Shown here piece by piece: positions 43,775 through 51,714 of a DNA stretch of 64,000 nt. The position numbers were made by a program, and so were the translations under genes. Each line of letters opens with the position of its first letter. The first letter of the stretch is position 1. The DNA lies in assembly GCF_022919175.1 (NCBI RefSeq), contig NZ_CP095043.1, positions 2,170,001 to 2,234,000 of the forward strand, in the 5' to 3' direction. The notes below the pieces were generated by a model. That model ran no database searches, was not told where the DNA came from, and saw only the letters and a list, made by a program, of their open reading frames with translations. This stretch comes from Leucobacter rhizosphaerae. Its GTDB lineage: Bacteria > Actinomycetota > Actinomycetes > Actinomycetales > Microbacteriaceae.

Positions 43775-44854
43775 ATGTGCACACGAGTTGTCTGGCCTGA
43801 CGCCAACGGATCCGTCATCGTCGGCCGAAACATGGATTTCCACATGGATCTGCTGTCGAACCTCTGGAAGTACCCGCGCGGGATCGAGCGCACCGACGGG
43901 GTGCACGGCACCCTCACCTGGAAGGCGAAGTACGGGAGCATCGTCGCCACGGCGTTCGATCTCATCGCGACCGACGGCATGAACGAGGAGGGGTTCGCGG
44001 GGCACATCCTCTGGCTCGCAGAGTCCGACTACGGCAAGCCGGAGGACACGGCGACGCAGCTGAGCCAGGCGGTGTGGCTGCAGTACTACCTCGACAACTT
44101 CGCGACGGTCGAGGAGGCCGTCGCGTGGACGAACGAGACCCAGGTCGAGATCTCTCAGCTCTTCGACCCCACGGGGCACCTGGTGCCGACCCTGCACCTC
44201 GCCATCAACGACGCGACGGGCGACTCGGCGATCATCGAGTACACCGACGGGAAGCCGACGGTCTACCACAGCCGCGACTACAAGGTCATGACGAACTCGC
44301 CGACCTTCGACAAGCAACTGGAGCTGGTGAAGGAGGTCGAGGGGCTGGGCGGCGACAAGCCGCTCCCCGGCTCCACGCTCGCGAGCGACCGATTCGCGCG
44401 TGCCTCCTTCTACGTCGAGCACCAGGTGCAGCCGAAGACCCAGGTCGACGCGATCGCCGCGATGTTCTCCATCATCCGCAACGCCGCGCAGCCGTTCCGC
44501 ACGCCCGAGCCCGGCAAGCCCGACGCGTCGCAGACCATCTGGCAGGTCGTGCTCGACCTGACGAACAAGCGGTACGTGTTCGAGTCCACCACCCGCCCGG
44601 GCATCGTCTGGGTCAACTTCGACGAGGTCAGCTTCGCCGAGGGCTCCAAGGTGCTGCGGCTCGACCTCGTGAGCAAGCTCATGCTCGAGGGCGGGCTCGC
44701 CGGCAACGTGAGCCACAACTTCCGCGACGTGGGTGAGGTGGCGACCGACGTGCTCACCACCGGTCGGCAGGCCCTCGAGTTCGTGGCGCAGAAGCAGGAC
44801 GAGTTCGCGGAGATCGCGCAGGCCGTGCAGAAGCTCGTCGGCGCCAAGAAGTAG
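43775..44854 (+). CDS. Choloylglycine-hydrolase-like linear amide C-N hydrolase (Ntn)
   Basis: A 359-residue Ntn hydrolase. The start at 43775 gives Met-Cys, exposing the Cys nucleophile after Met removal (MCTRVVWPDANG), with GRNMDFHMD following, as in penicillin V acylase and bile salt hydrolase. It hydrolyses a linear amide bond; the natural substrate in soil or skin bacteria may be an N-acyl amine or acyl homoserine lactone. An upstream GTG at 43766 would mask the Cys. There is no signal peptide. Confidence 0.88.
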   Translation: MCTRVVWPDANGSVIVGRNMDFHMDLLSNLWKYPRGIERTDGVHGTLTWKAKYGSIVATAFDLIATDGMNEEGFAGHILWLAESDYGKPEDTATQLSQAVWLQYYLDNFATVEEAVAWTNETQVEISQLFDPTGHLVPTLHLAINDATGDSAIIEYTDGKPTVYHSRDYKVMTNSPTFDKQLELVKEVEGLGGDKPLPGSTLASDRFARASFYVEHQVQPKTQVDAIAAMFSIIRNAAQPFRTPEPGKPDASQTIWQVVLDLTNKRYVFESTTRPGIVWVNFDEVSFAEGSKVLRLDLVSKLMLEGGLAGNVSHNFRDVGEVATDVLTTGRQALEFVAQKQDEFAEIAQAVQKLVGAKK

Positions 44855-44860
44855 GCGTCC

Positions 44861-45829
44861 ATGCTCGTCGGATCCATGCCCGTCGTCGGAGTGCTGCTCG
44901 CGCTGCTCTCCGCGGCGGTGCTGTCCGTCGGCAACCTCTGGCAGAGCCGGGGCGTGAATGCGGCGGCCGAGCGGGCCTCGGGCGCCGCGTCGTTCATGCA
45001 ACTCCTCAAGACGCCGGTCTGGGTCGGCGGCACGGTGCTGTTCGGGATCGCGATCCTGCTGCAGATGGGGAGCCTTGCACTCGCGCCGCTGATCGTCGTG
45101 CAGCCGATCGGCGTGGCCGCACTGGTCTTCACCGCACTGCTCACGGCTCGGGCGACGGGACAGCGCCCGAGCCGTGCGGTGGTGCGCGCGATCGTCATCT
45201 CGCTCATCGGGGTGACCGGGTTCGTCGTGGTGGCGGCGCTCGTCAGCCACCAGAAGCCGATCGGCGATCAGCAGCTCATCGAGATGATGATGACGCTCGT
45301 CGCGGTGCTCATCGCGGCGGGTGTGGTGGTCGTCTTCGGCAAGGGCGGCAAGCTGCCTCCGCTGGTCTACGTCGTGCTCGGCGGGGTGTTCTCGGGTTTC
45401 GTGGCGACGCTCGGCAAGACCGTGATCCTGCGGGTCGAGTCGATGTTCACGGGCGGGCACTTCCAGTTCGGGTCCGAGAGCCTGCTCACCCTGCTGTGCG
45501 TGCTCGGGATCGGGGTCGCCTCAGTGCTCTCCATCTTCTTCGTGCAGTACTCCCACACGTGCAACCCGCCCGACGTCGTGATCGCGGGCCTCACGGTCAT
45601 CGATCCGGCGCTGGCAGTGATCCTCGGGATCACGATCCTGCAGGAGGCCGCGGGCGCGCCGATGTGGTCGACCGTGGCGTTCGTCGTGGCCGGCGTGGTC
45701 GCGGTCTCGGGGGTGATCCGGCTCGCGCGGGCGGAGGACCCGGGAGATGACGCGGACGGGGCGGATGGTGCGGATCGCGAGGCGGCCGGCGCCGGCGCGC
45801 CGGCGGATACCGCCCCGACGACGAGGTGA
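44861..45829 (+). CDS. DMT-superfamily transporter (NIPA-like)
   Basis: A 322-residue protein with nine to ten helices in a 5+5 plan, similar to NIPA/DMT carriers (LAPLIVVQPIGVAALVFTAL; VVIAGLTVIDPALAVILGIT). The C-terminus is Asp/Ala-rich. It begins 6 bp after the amide hydrolase. Substrate not predictable. Confidence 0.8.
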   Translation: MLVGSMPVVGVLLALLSAAVLSVGNLWQSRGVNAAAERASGAASFMQLLKTPVWVGGTVLFGIAILLQMGSLALAPLIVVQPIGVAALVFTALLTARATGQRPSRAVVRAIVISLIGVTGFVVVAALVSHQKPIGDQQLIEMMMTLVAVLIAAGVVVVFGKGGKLPPLVYVVLGGVFSGFVATLGKTVILRVESMFTGGHFQFGSESLLTLLCVLGIGVASVLSIFFVQYSHTCNPPDVVIAGLTVIDPALAVILGITILQEAAGAPMWSTVAFVVAGVVAVSGVIRLARAEDPGDDADGADGADREAAGAGAPADTAPTTR

Positions 45830-46788
45830 CGGGTGGTGGCCGGGTGAGCGCCGCCGCAGCGCTCGGCGAGTGGCGTCTCTCGCTCCGGCAGGTGCTCGTC
45901 GCCACGGCGCTCGTTGCCGTGGTGGCGCTGGTGCTCGGCGCGAGCCGGGTGCTGATCGGCCCGCACACGGCGATGTCCGGGTATTTGACGATGCTGTTCC
46001 TACTGGCCGTGGTGCGCGCGGGCAACTGGCGCGTCCGCGCGGGCGCCGCGGTGTGGGCGCTCGCCGTCGCCCTGCTCGGATTCGCCGTCGGTGGGGCCGG
46101 GATCGTGGCCACGCTCGTGGCGCTGGTGGTGGTGTCGCTGATCCAGGGCATGGTCACCCTCGGGGAGGTGGCCCTCCTGACCCGGTCCCCCGTGAATCTG
46201 CTGGCGTTCGCCTCCATGTCGCAGGGCGGGGCCGAGGTGTGGCAGGTGCTGCTCGGCTCGGCGATCGGCGCGGCCGCCATCGTGGTCTTCGGAGCGCTCG
46301 CGCGAGGCCGTGCCGGGGAACCTCGGGCGGCGCGGTCGGTGCGCGATCGACTGGGGTACGGGATCGCCACCGCCGTGGGTGCGGTGCTCATCGTGCTGGG
46401 GGGAGAGGCCGTCGGTTTCCCCTATGTCGGCTGGGCGCTCCTCTCCTTCTGCATCATGCTGTCGTTCGAGACGGACATGCAAGCGGAACGCGGGTTTTGG
46501 CGGTTGCTGGGCACCGCCGTCGGGGCGGTGCTGGCGGTCGGTATCACCGCGCTCCCGGAGCCGATTCCGATCGTGGTCGCGGTGATCTGCGGCATCGCCT
46601 GCGTCGCGTACATCAACGCCGGCAACTACGCGCTCTTCATGCTGTTCCTCACCCCGGCGATACTCGTGACGACGGCGTCCGAGTACTCGCCGGTGGCGCT
46701 GGGCGTGTATCGGATCGAAGCGGTGCTCGTCGCGACAGCGCTGGCGTTCGCCTGCGGAGCGGTGCTCCGGGCATTGCGGCAGCGATAG
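45826..46788 (+). CDS. FUSC-family membrane protein
   Basis: A 320-residue protein with ten or so helices in two similar halves, the pattern of FUSC/aromatic acid exporter-like proteins, here without a long cytoplasmic domain. GTG 45826 overlaps the transporter's stop; a second GTG at 45844 is possible. It ends the operon begun at 38509 or at gadB. Confidence 0.75.
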   Translation: MTGGGRVSAAAALGEWRLSLRQVLVATALVAVVALVLGASRVLIGPHTAMSGYLTMLFLLAVVRAGNWRVRAGAAVWALAVALLGFAVGGAGIVATLVALVVVSLIQGMVTLGEVALLTRSPVNLLAFASMSQGGAEVWQVLLGSAIGAAAIVVFGALARGRAGEPRAARSVRDRLGYGIATAVGAVLIVLGGEAVGFPYVGWALLSFCIMLSFETDMQAERGFWRLLGTAVGAVLAVGITALPEPIPIVVAVICGIACVAYINAGNYALFMLFLTPAILVTTASEYSPVALGVYRIEAVLVATALAFACGAVLRALRQR

Positions 46789-46886
46789 TCACGTGTCGTG
46801 CGGGATCGGCGCTGCCTGGGCCCCGCCGTCTGCTCGGCGCCGCCTGATCGGCGCCGCCTGGTCGGCGGGCGCGCACTCGGCGGTTC

Positions 46887-46955
46887 GGAACTTGCGGGGT
46901 CACTTTGGGGGAGTTGCGACGCCCCAATACTCCTCGAAAGTGACCCCGGAACTTG
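46887..46955. repeat. Hairpin element flanked by 8-bp direct repeats
   Basis: A 19-bp inverted repeat (GGGGTCACTTTGGGGGAGT against its complement, two mismatches) spans 46896-46947, with GGAACTTG directly repeated on both sides (46887-46894 and 46948-46955). This resembles a short insertion with a target duplication. It also sits between convergent genes, where it may terminate transcription. Confidence 0.6.
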
Positions 46956-46968
46956 GTGTGGACCGTGC

Positions 46969-47145
46969 TCAGGGCGAGAGCAGCCGCGCGACCACGCTGA
47001 AGTTGACCCCGATGAGCGCGATCCCGACCGCGGGCACCCACCACGCCGATCGCCGCTTCACAAGCCGGACGACGCCGAGACCGAGGGTGACCGCCGCGGG
47101 GGTCACGGGTTCGCGCGGTGCAGCGACGGCCGGCGGCTGGCTCAT
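46969..47145 (-). CDS. Small one-helix membrane protein
   Basis: A 58-residue protein with one membrane helix after a Pro/Ala-rich N-terminus (RRSAWWVPAVGIALIGVNFS). ATG 47145 is chosen; an ATG at 47172 is in frame. It is divergent from the MarR gene. Function unknown. Confidence 0.5.
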   Translation of the reverse strand: MSQPPAVAAPREPVTPAAVTLGLGVVRLVKRRSAWWVPAVGIALIGVNFSVVARLLSP

Positions 47146-47213
47146 GCCCTCGATCGTACCCACCCTTGGCACCGCCGCACCCGCGGGCGGGCAAAAGGTG
47201 ATGTGATGGAGGG

Positions 47214-47681
47214 ATGACAGACATCGCCCCCCGCATGAGCCCGGAGGAGTCGCGCGCCTGGCTCGGGCTCATCAACGTCGCCCAGCTGCTGCCGCACCTG
47301 CTCGACGCCCAGTTGCAGCGGGACGCCGGGATCACCCACTTCGAGTTCACCGTGCTGTCGAACCTGTATGTAGCCCCCGATGCGACGGTGCGGATGTCGG
47401 CGCTCGCCCGGAGCACGGCCGCGACCCTGCCGCGCCTCTCCCACGTCTGCACGCGCATGGAGACGCGCGGCCTCGTCGAGCGGCGATCCTGCCCCGACGA
47501 CGGGCGCGCCACCGACGTGCACCTCACCTCGCTCGGGCGGCGCCAGTTCATCCGGGCGCTGCCGAAGCACCTCGAGCTGGTGCGCAGCCTGGTGCTCGAC
47601 GCGCTGGATCCGGCGGGGCTCGAGGCGCTCGGCGACGCCTGCGCGGTGATCGGCGAGCGCCTGGTCGCGCACCAGGGCTAA
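47214..47681 (+). CDS. MarR-family transcriptional regulator
   Basis: A 155-residue winged-helix regulator (FEFTVLSNLYVAPDATVRMS; ARSTAATLPRLSHVCTRMET; wing RRSCPDDGRATDVHLT). It precedes the DUF3105-DUF305 genes by 105 bp. Target not known. Confidence 0.88.
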   Translation: MTDIAPRMSPEESRAWLGLINVAQLLPHLLDAQLQRDAGITHFEFTVLSNLYVAPDATVRMSALARSTAATLPRLSHVCTRMETRGLVERRSCPDDGRATDVHLTSLGRRQFIRALPKHLELVRSLVLDALDPAGLEALGDACAVIGERLVAHQG

Positions 47682-47749
47682 GGATGGGGCAGAACGCCCA
47701 CGAACCTTACACCCGCGGCGGAGGGGTTTCCCAGCCTGATCCTAAATGA

Positions 47750-47761
47750 TTGTCGCGACAA
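47750..47761. promoter_or_regulatory. 12-bp palindrome before the DUF3105 gene
   Basis: TTGTCGCGACAA is a perfect palindrome 25 bp before the GTG start. It is placed where a repressor would block the promoter of the DUF3105-DUF305 operon, possibly the MarR protein just upstream. Confidence 0.45.
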
Positions 47762-47785
47762 CTAATGACGCAGTGGGGAGTGGTC

Positions 47786-48460
47786 GTGGCGGAATCTTCG
47801 GACCGGAGGACGGTCAAGCAGCGGCGCGCGGATGCGCGCGCCGAGAAGGTGCGGGTCTTCCAACAGGAACGCGCGGCGCAGGCGCGACGGCGCCGCATCG
47901 CCTGGGCCAGCGGCATCGCCGGCGGCGTCGCGGTGCTCGCACTGCTGGTCACGTTCATCGCGACCTCGACGACCCCGCGCCAGCGTCCGCAGGACATCGC
48001 GATCGCCGACATGCGCGAGTTCACCGACCTCCCCGCCACCCACATCGACCCGCGGCCCGTGGACTACCAGGCCGAGTACGACATGCTCCCGCCGGCCGGG
48101 GGCGACCACTCGCAGGCCTGGCTCAACTGCGGCGTCTACAACCAGCCGCAGCAGAACGAGAACGCTGTGCACTCCCTCGAGCACGGGGCGGTCTGGGTGA
48201 CGTACGATCCCGAGCGCGTGACCGACGCGACGGTCGGCGAGTTGCGCGCCGCGATCCCGCAGCTCCACACGATCATCTCGCCGTTCCCCGGGCTGCCGGC
48301 CCCGATCGTCGCCTCGGCCTGGGGTGCGCAGATCGAGCTCGAATCGGCGGACGACGCTCGGCTCGGTCAGTTCATCGACAAGTTCTGGAAGTCCGCGGAC
48401 GCCCCCGAGCCGGGAGCCTCGTGCGCCGGCGCGGTCGAGGGCCCGGGTCGTGTCGCCTAG
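47786..48460 (+). CDS. DUF3105 membrane-anchored protein
   Basis: A 224-residue protein with a basic cytoplasmic segment, one membrane helix (WASGIAGGVAVLALLVTFIA) and an external DUF3105 domain with Met/His/Cys positions typical of the family (YDMLPPAGGDHSQAWLNCGV; VHSLEHGAVWVTYDP). The His and Met pattern suggests metal handling. GGGAG lies 5 bases before GTG 47786. It overlaps the DUF305 gene by 11 bp; the two families often occur together. Confidence 0.88.
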   Translation: MAESSDRRTVKQRRADARAEKVRVFQQERAAQARRRRIAWASGIAGGVAVLALLVTFIATSTTPRQRPQDIAIADMREFTDLPATHIDPRPVDYQAEYDMLPPAGGDHSQAWLNCGVYNQPQQNENAVHSLEHGAVWVTYDPERVTDATVGELRAAIPQLHTIISPFPGLPAPIVASAWGAQIELESADDARLGQFIDKFWKSADAPEPGASCAGAVEGPGRVA

Positions 48461-49115
48461 GCCGAGGGCGATCGGTCTCACCGTCTTCGTCGCGACCATG
48501 CTGGCGTGTGTGCTCGTCGCCGCGTCGGTGATCATCGGCCGGGCGACCGCCTCGGCGGAGCCGCTGCCCGGCACGCTCAGCGCGGACGCCGGGTTCGCAC
48601 GGGATATGCAGGTGCACCACGACCAGGCCGTGCAGATGTCGATGATCGTGCGGGATCGCACCGACGATCCCGAGGTGCGACTGCTCGCGTACGATATCGC
48701 GACCTCCCAGTCGCAGCAGTCCGGGCAGATGTTCGGGTGGCTCGCCTCCTGGGGGCTGTCGCAGGCCTCGCCCGAGGCGCCGATGACCTGGATGCACCGC
48801 TCGCCCGGCGGCGCGGGCGGGCACGATGCGCATGTGGCGGTGGATCCTGCGGAGGTGCCCGCGACCATGCCGGGTATGGCCTCGCGGGAGGATCTCGACG
48901 TGCTGCGGGAGCTCTCGGGCCGGGACGCCGAGCGGCGGTTCCTCGAACTCATGATCGCGCACCACGAGGGCGGGGTGGAGATGGCCGAGGCCGTGCTGGA
49001 TCGCAGCAGCACCCCGGTGGTCGTCGATCTGGCCGGCAGCATCGTGCGGGCGCAGCGCAGCGAGATCGGCCTCATGCAGGATCTGCTCGCGGCGCGCTCC
49101 GGGGTCACGCCGTAA
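48450..49115 (+). CDS. DUF305 exported protein
   Basis: A 221-residue protein with an N-terminal signal or anchor helix (GLTVFVATMLACVLVAASVI) and a two-part ferritin-like DUF305 domain. Its motifs are the paired MQVHHDQAVQMSMIV and LMIAHHEGGVEMAE, with Met/His-rich DPAEVPATMPGM between. DUF305 proteins are linked to copper resistance. It is coupled to the DUF3105 gene. Confidence 0.9.
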   Translation: MSPRPRAIGLTVFVATMLACVLVAASVIIGRATASAEPLPGTLSADAGFARDMQVHHDQAVQMSMIVRDRTDDPEVRLLAYDIATSQSQQSGQMFGWLASWGLSQASPEAPMTWMHRSPGGAGGHDAHVAVDPAEVPATMPGMASREDLDVLRELSGRDAERRFLELMIAHHEGGVEMAEAVLDRSSTPVVVDLAGSIVRAQRSEIGLMQDLLAARSGVTP

Positions 49116-49190
49116 CCCCGACTCCACATCACTCAGACTGCGCGGCTCGGGATCGCCGCCGCGCCATCACCACACTGAAGGACCACCACC

Positions 49191-50189
49191 ATGCACCCCT
49201 TTGCCCATCCTGCTCGCGGGAAATCCCGGCTGCTCGTCGCGATCATTGCCGGGATCGTCGCGCTCGGGGCGATCATCGGCACCGCACTCTGGATCTTCGG
49301 CCCGGCCGAGGCGTCGGCGGAGACCGCCACCGGTGCGCCGGCCCCGCGAGCAGACGGACTGCCCGCCGAGACGACGATGGGCGTCACCGAGCTCAAGGTT
49401 CGGGGGCTCGAGGAGGTCGCCGAGTTCTACGAGTCGGGGGTCGGCCTGGAGGTGCTCAGCTCCGAGAGCGACGAGGTGCTGCTCGGGCGCGGGGAGGAGC
49501 CGCTGATCCGGCTGGTCCGCTCCGACGAGCCGCTGCCGCAGCCCGACGATGCCGGGCTGTACCACACGGCGATCCTCTACCCCGACGAGGCCACCCTCGC
49601 GGAGACGCTCATGCAGGTCGCCCAGAACGCACCCGAGAGCTACCAGGGTGCCGCAGATCACACGGTGAGCCAGGCGTTCTACTTCGGCGACCCCGAGGGC
49701 AACGGGGTGGAGTTGTACGTTGACCGGCCGCGAGAGGAGTGGACCTGGAACGACGGCATGGTGGAGATGGGGAGCGATCCGCTCGACCCCAACCAGTTCA
49801 TCGACGAGCACCTGGGCGACGCGGCCGCCGGCACCGCGGTGGTCGGGCACATGCACCTGAAGGTCGGCGACCTCGACGAGGCGCGTGCCTTCTACGCCGA
49901 CACCCTCGGGTTCGACGTCGTGTCGGAGGCCGACGGCGCGCTCTTCTACTCGGCGGGCGGCTACCACCACCACCTCGCCACCAACACCTGGGTGAGCGCG
50001 GGAGCCGGGCCGCGCAGCACGGAGGTCGGCCTCGGATCGGTCACGATCAGCCTGCCGACGACCGCGGACGTCGAGGCCGTGGCGGAGCGCGCGGCCGCGG
50101 GCGGATTCGCGTCCGAGACCACCCCCGGCGGGGTGATCGTCGAGGATCCCTGGGGCAATCGGATCCGGATCGTCGCCCTCGCTCAGTAG
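49191..50189 (+). CDS. Membrane-anchored tandem VOC (glyoxalase-fold) protein
   Basis: A 332-residue protein with one N-terminal helix (LLVAIIAGIVALGAIIGTAL) and two external vicinal-oxygen-chelate repeats (residues ~60-180 and ~215-330). The second ends EDPWGNRIRIVAL and has GHMHLKV and YHHHLATN, giving His metal ligands; the first has YHTAILYP and GDPEGNGVELYV. The layout is that of CatE-type extradiol dioxygenases, but an exported form is odd. Reaction unknown. Confidence 0.82.
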   Translation: MHPFAHPARGKSRLLVAIIAGIVALGAIIGTALWIFGPAEASAETATGAPAPRADGLPAETTMGVTELKVRGLEEVAEFYESGVGLEVLSSESDEVLLGRGEEPLIRLVRSDEPLPQPDDAGLYHTAILYPDEATLAETLMQVAQNAPESYQGAADHTVSQAFYFGDPEGNGVELYVDRPREEWTWNDGMVEMGSDPLDPNQFIDEHLGDAAAGTAVVGHMHLKVGDLDEARAFYADTLGFDVVSEADGALFYSAGGYHHHLATNTWVSAGAGPRSTEVGLGSVTISLPTTADVEAVAERAAAGGFASETTPGGVIVEDPWGNRIRIVALAQ

Positions 50190-50211
50190 GGGCCGCCGCG
50201 CGACCTGCGGG

Positions 50212-50850
50212 CTACGCCGTGAGGGCCGGGACGCCCGGACCGGCGAGTTCTCCGGGCCGCAGGCGGCGCCCGGAGACCGCGAGCAGCAGGGCGAGCGCGG
50301 TGCCGCGCACCTCGGGGTCGGATCCGGATCCGAGGGCGACGTCGGCGTCGCTCGCGATCAGGCACAGTCCCTGAGCCCGCTCGCGTCCGCCGCCCATCGC
50401 CGTCGACGTGCGGAGCTGATACCGCAGCGCCGGCAGCACGTGCTCGAGGGGAGTGCTGCGCCCGATCCCGAGCGGGCGACGGATGTCCTCACCGTGCACG
50501 ACCGCCTCCACGAGGCGTGTGGCCGGCGCGGCCGGCGGGGTCTTCGTCTCCGGGATGATCCGGTCGAACGCGGCCATCGTCTCGGCGGGTGTGGCACGGC
50601 GCTCTCGTGCCACACCGATCGCGTTGTCGCGGTCGAAGTCGAAGCGCGCCGCGATCAGGCGCCGGACGAACCCGATCCGGGTGGTCTTGGCCGAGTCGAT
50701 GAGGTGGGCGACGACGTCGTGCACGTCCCAACCGGGGCACAGCGACGACTCAGCCCACCGCTCCGGGGGCAGCTCGGCGAGATCGGCGCTGAGCGCGCGC
50801 CGTTCCTCGTGCACGGCCGCCCAGACCGTCGACCACTCCCGCGCTGACAT
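50212..50850 (-). CDS. Mycothiol-dependent maleylpyruvate isomerase family protein
   Basis: About 212 residues of the DinB-like four-helix family (TIGR03083). LCPGWDVHDVVAHLIDSAKT contains the first metal-ligand His, and VEAVVHGEDIRRPLG the later His pair. Such proteins use mycothiol and a metal. The start at 50850 is chosen on family length; in-frame ATGs at 50895 and 50898 add 16 residues. It marks the left edge of the lower-GC region; 50851-51138 shows no gene. Confidence 0.8.
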   Translation of the reverse strand: MSAREWSTVWAAVHEERRALSADLAELPPERWAESSLCPGWDVHDVVAHLIDSAKTTRIGFVRRLIAARFDFDRDNAIGVARERRATPAETMAAFDRIIPETKTPPAAPATRLVEAVVHGEDIRRPLGIGRSTPLEHVLPALRYQLRTSTAMGGGRERAQGLCLIASDADVALGSGSDPEVRGTALALLLAVSGRRLRPGELAGPGVPALTA

Positions 50851-51138
50851 GGCACCACACAACCACGCAGGATCCCGGGTCGCAAGCTTTGTCATCATAC
50901 GCTTGCGTTCAGACTGAATGTAGCCCCGTCGCTTCTGTCACCAAAATGCCTGGGGCTTGTAGGCCAAGCGTTGGAGAGCGGGACATCTGAACAGGCAAAA
51001 GGAAATGGCGCCACTACGACACCAGCAGATTCGCTGCTCACAAAGTTCAACGCGGGCGGCCCAGCTCATTATTGAATCCGGCTATCTCGGGAAGCGCATT
51101 CCCGAATTCCCTGTCTGGATCAAGTGCGATTTCCGGCG

Positions 51139-51714
51139 CTAAGCAATTGCTGTGATTCTTGCAACCGCTCGCCGTAGACTTCCGCTTTGCTTCGATGCGC
51201 TCGCAACGCTCCAATGATTGCGAGCAAAATCATTCAACATCGAGACATAGAGAGGGCCAGTTTCCTGATTTCCCGCAGTCATTCCCTCTCTGATCGCTCG
51301 TGATTTTGACTGCATGCAAAGACGAAGAATTTCGTGTTTCGCATGGGGGAGTGACTCCGGATCGACGGTGACTTTTCCTTTCGATACCTGGAAGTGCTGC
51401 GCAAAACCCTCGGTGTCCGCCATCAACCATGCCTCGGTCATCGAGTGAGCCAGGCGTAGGTGGAAGTATGGAGACAATTCACCGACAGGAAGAAGCAGCG
51501 ACTTTCGAAGCTCCACAGGGCATTGAGAGTCGGTGTCTCGAAAGACAATCCACGGGGTGCGCCGCGCTGCCTGATTGTAGTTCGCAAGCAGAGGGTCGAG
51601 TCTTGTTTTTCCACCCTTGTCGATGATCTTCTGAATTTCATGTCCGGCCTCCCGGACGATGGCTTCGGCCGCACCCTTGTCTGAGGCCCCTTCGACCACA
51701 ACATTTACCCGCAC
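51139..51714 (-). CDS. TOPRIM-fold protein (DUF4276-like), partner of the upstream ATPase
   Basis: A 191-residue protein with TOPRIM features: VEGASD with Glu8 at the end of strand one, and FRDTD with Asp60 and Asp62 (D-x-D). This is the metal site of OLD nucleases, RNase M5 and related enzymes. The rest (SMTEAWLMADTEGFAQHFQV, HAKHEILRL) resembles DUF4276 proteins. GTG start overlaps the ATPase TAG by one base. Base composition is lower in GC than the surroundings. It is likely the effector nuclease of a two-gene system, by inference. Confidence 0.75.
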   Translation of the reverse strand: MRVNVVVEGASDKGAAEAIVREAGHEIQKIIDKGGKTRLDPLLANYNQAARRTPWIVFRDTDSQCPVELRKSLLLPVGELSPYFHLRLAHSMTEAWLMADTEGFAQHFQVSKGKVTVDPESLPHAKHEILRLCMQSKSRAIREGMTAGNQETGPLYVSMLNDFARNHWSVASASKQSGSLRRAVARITAIA

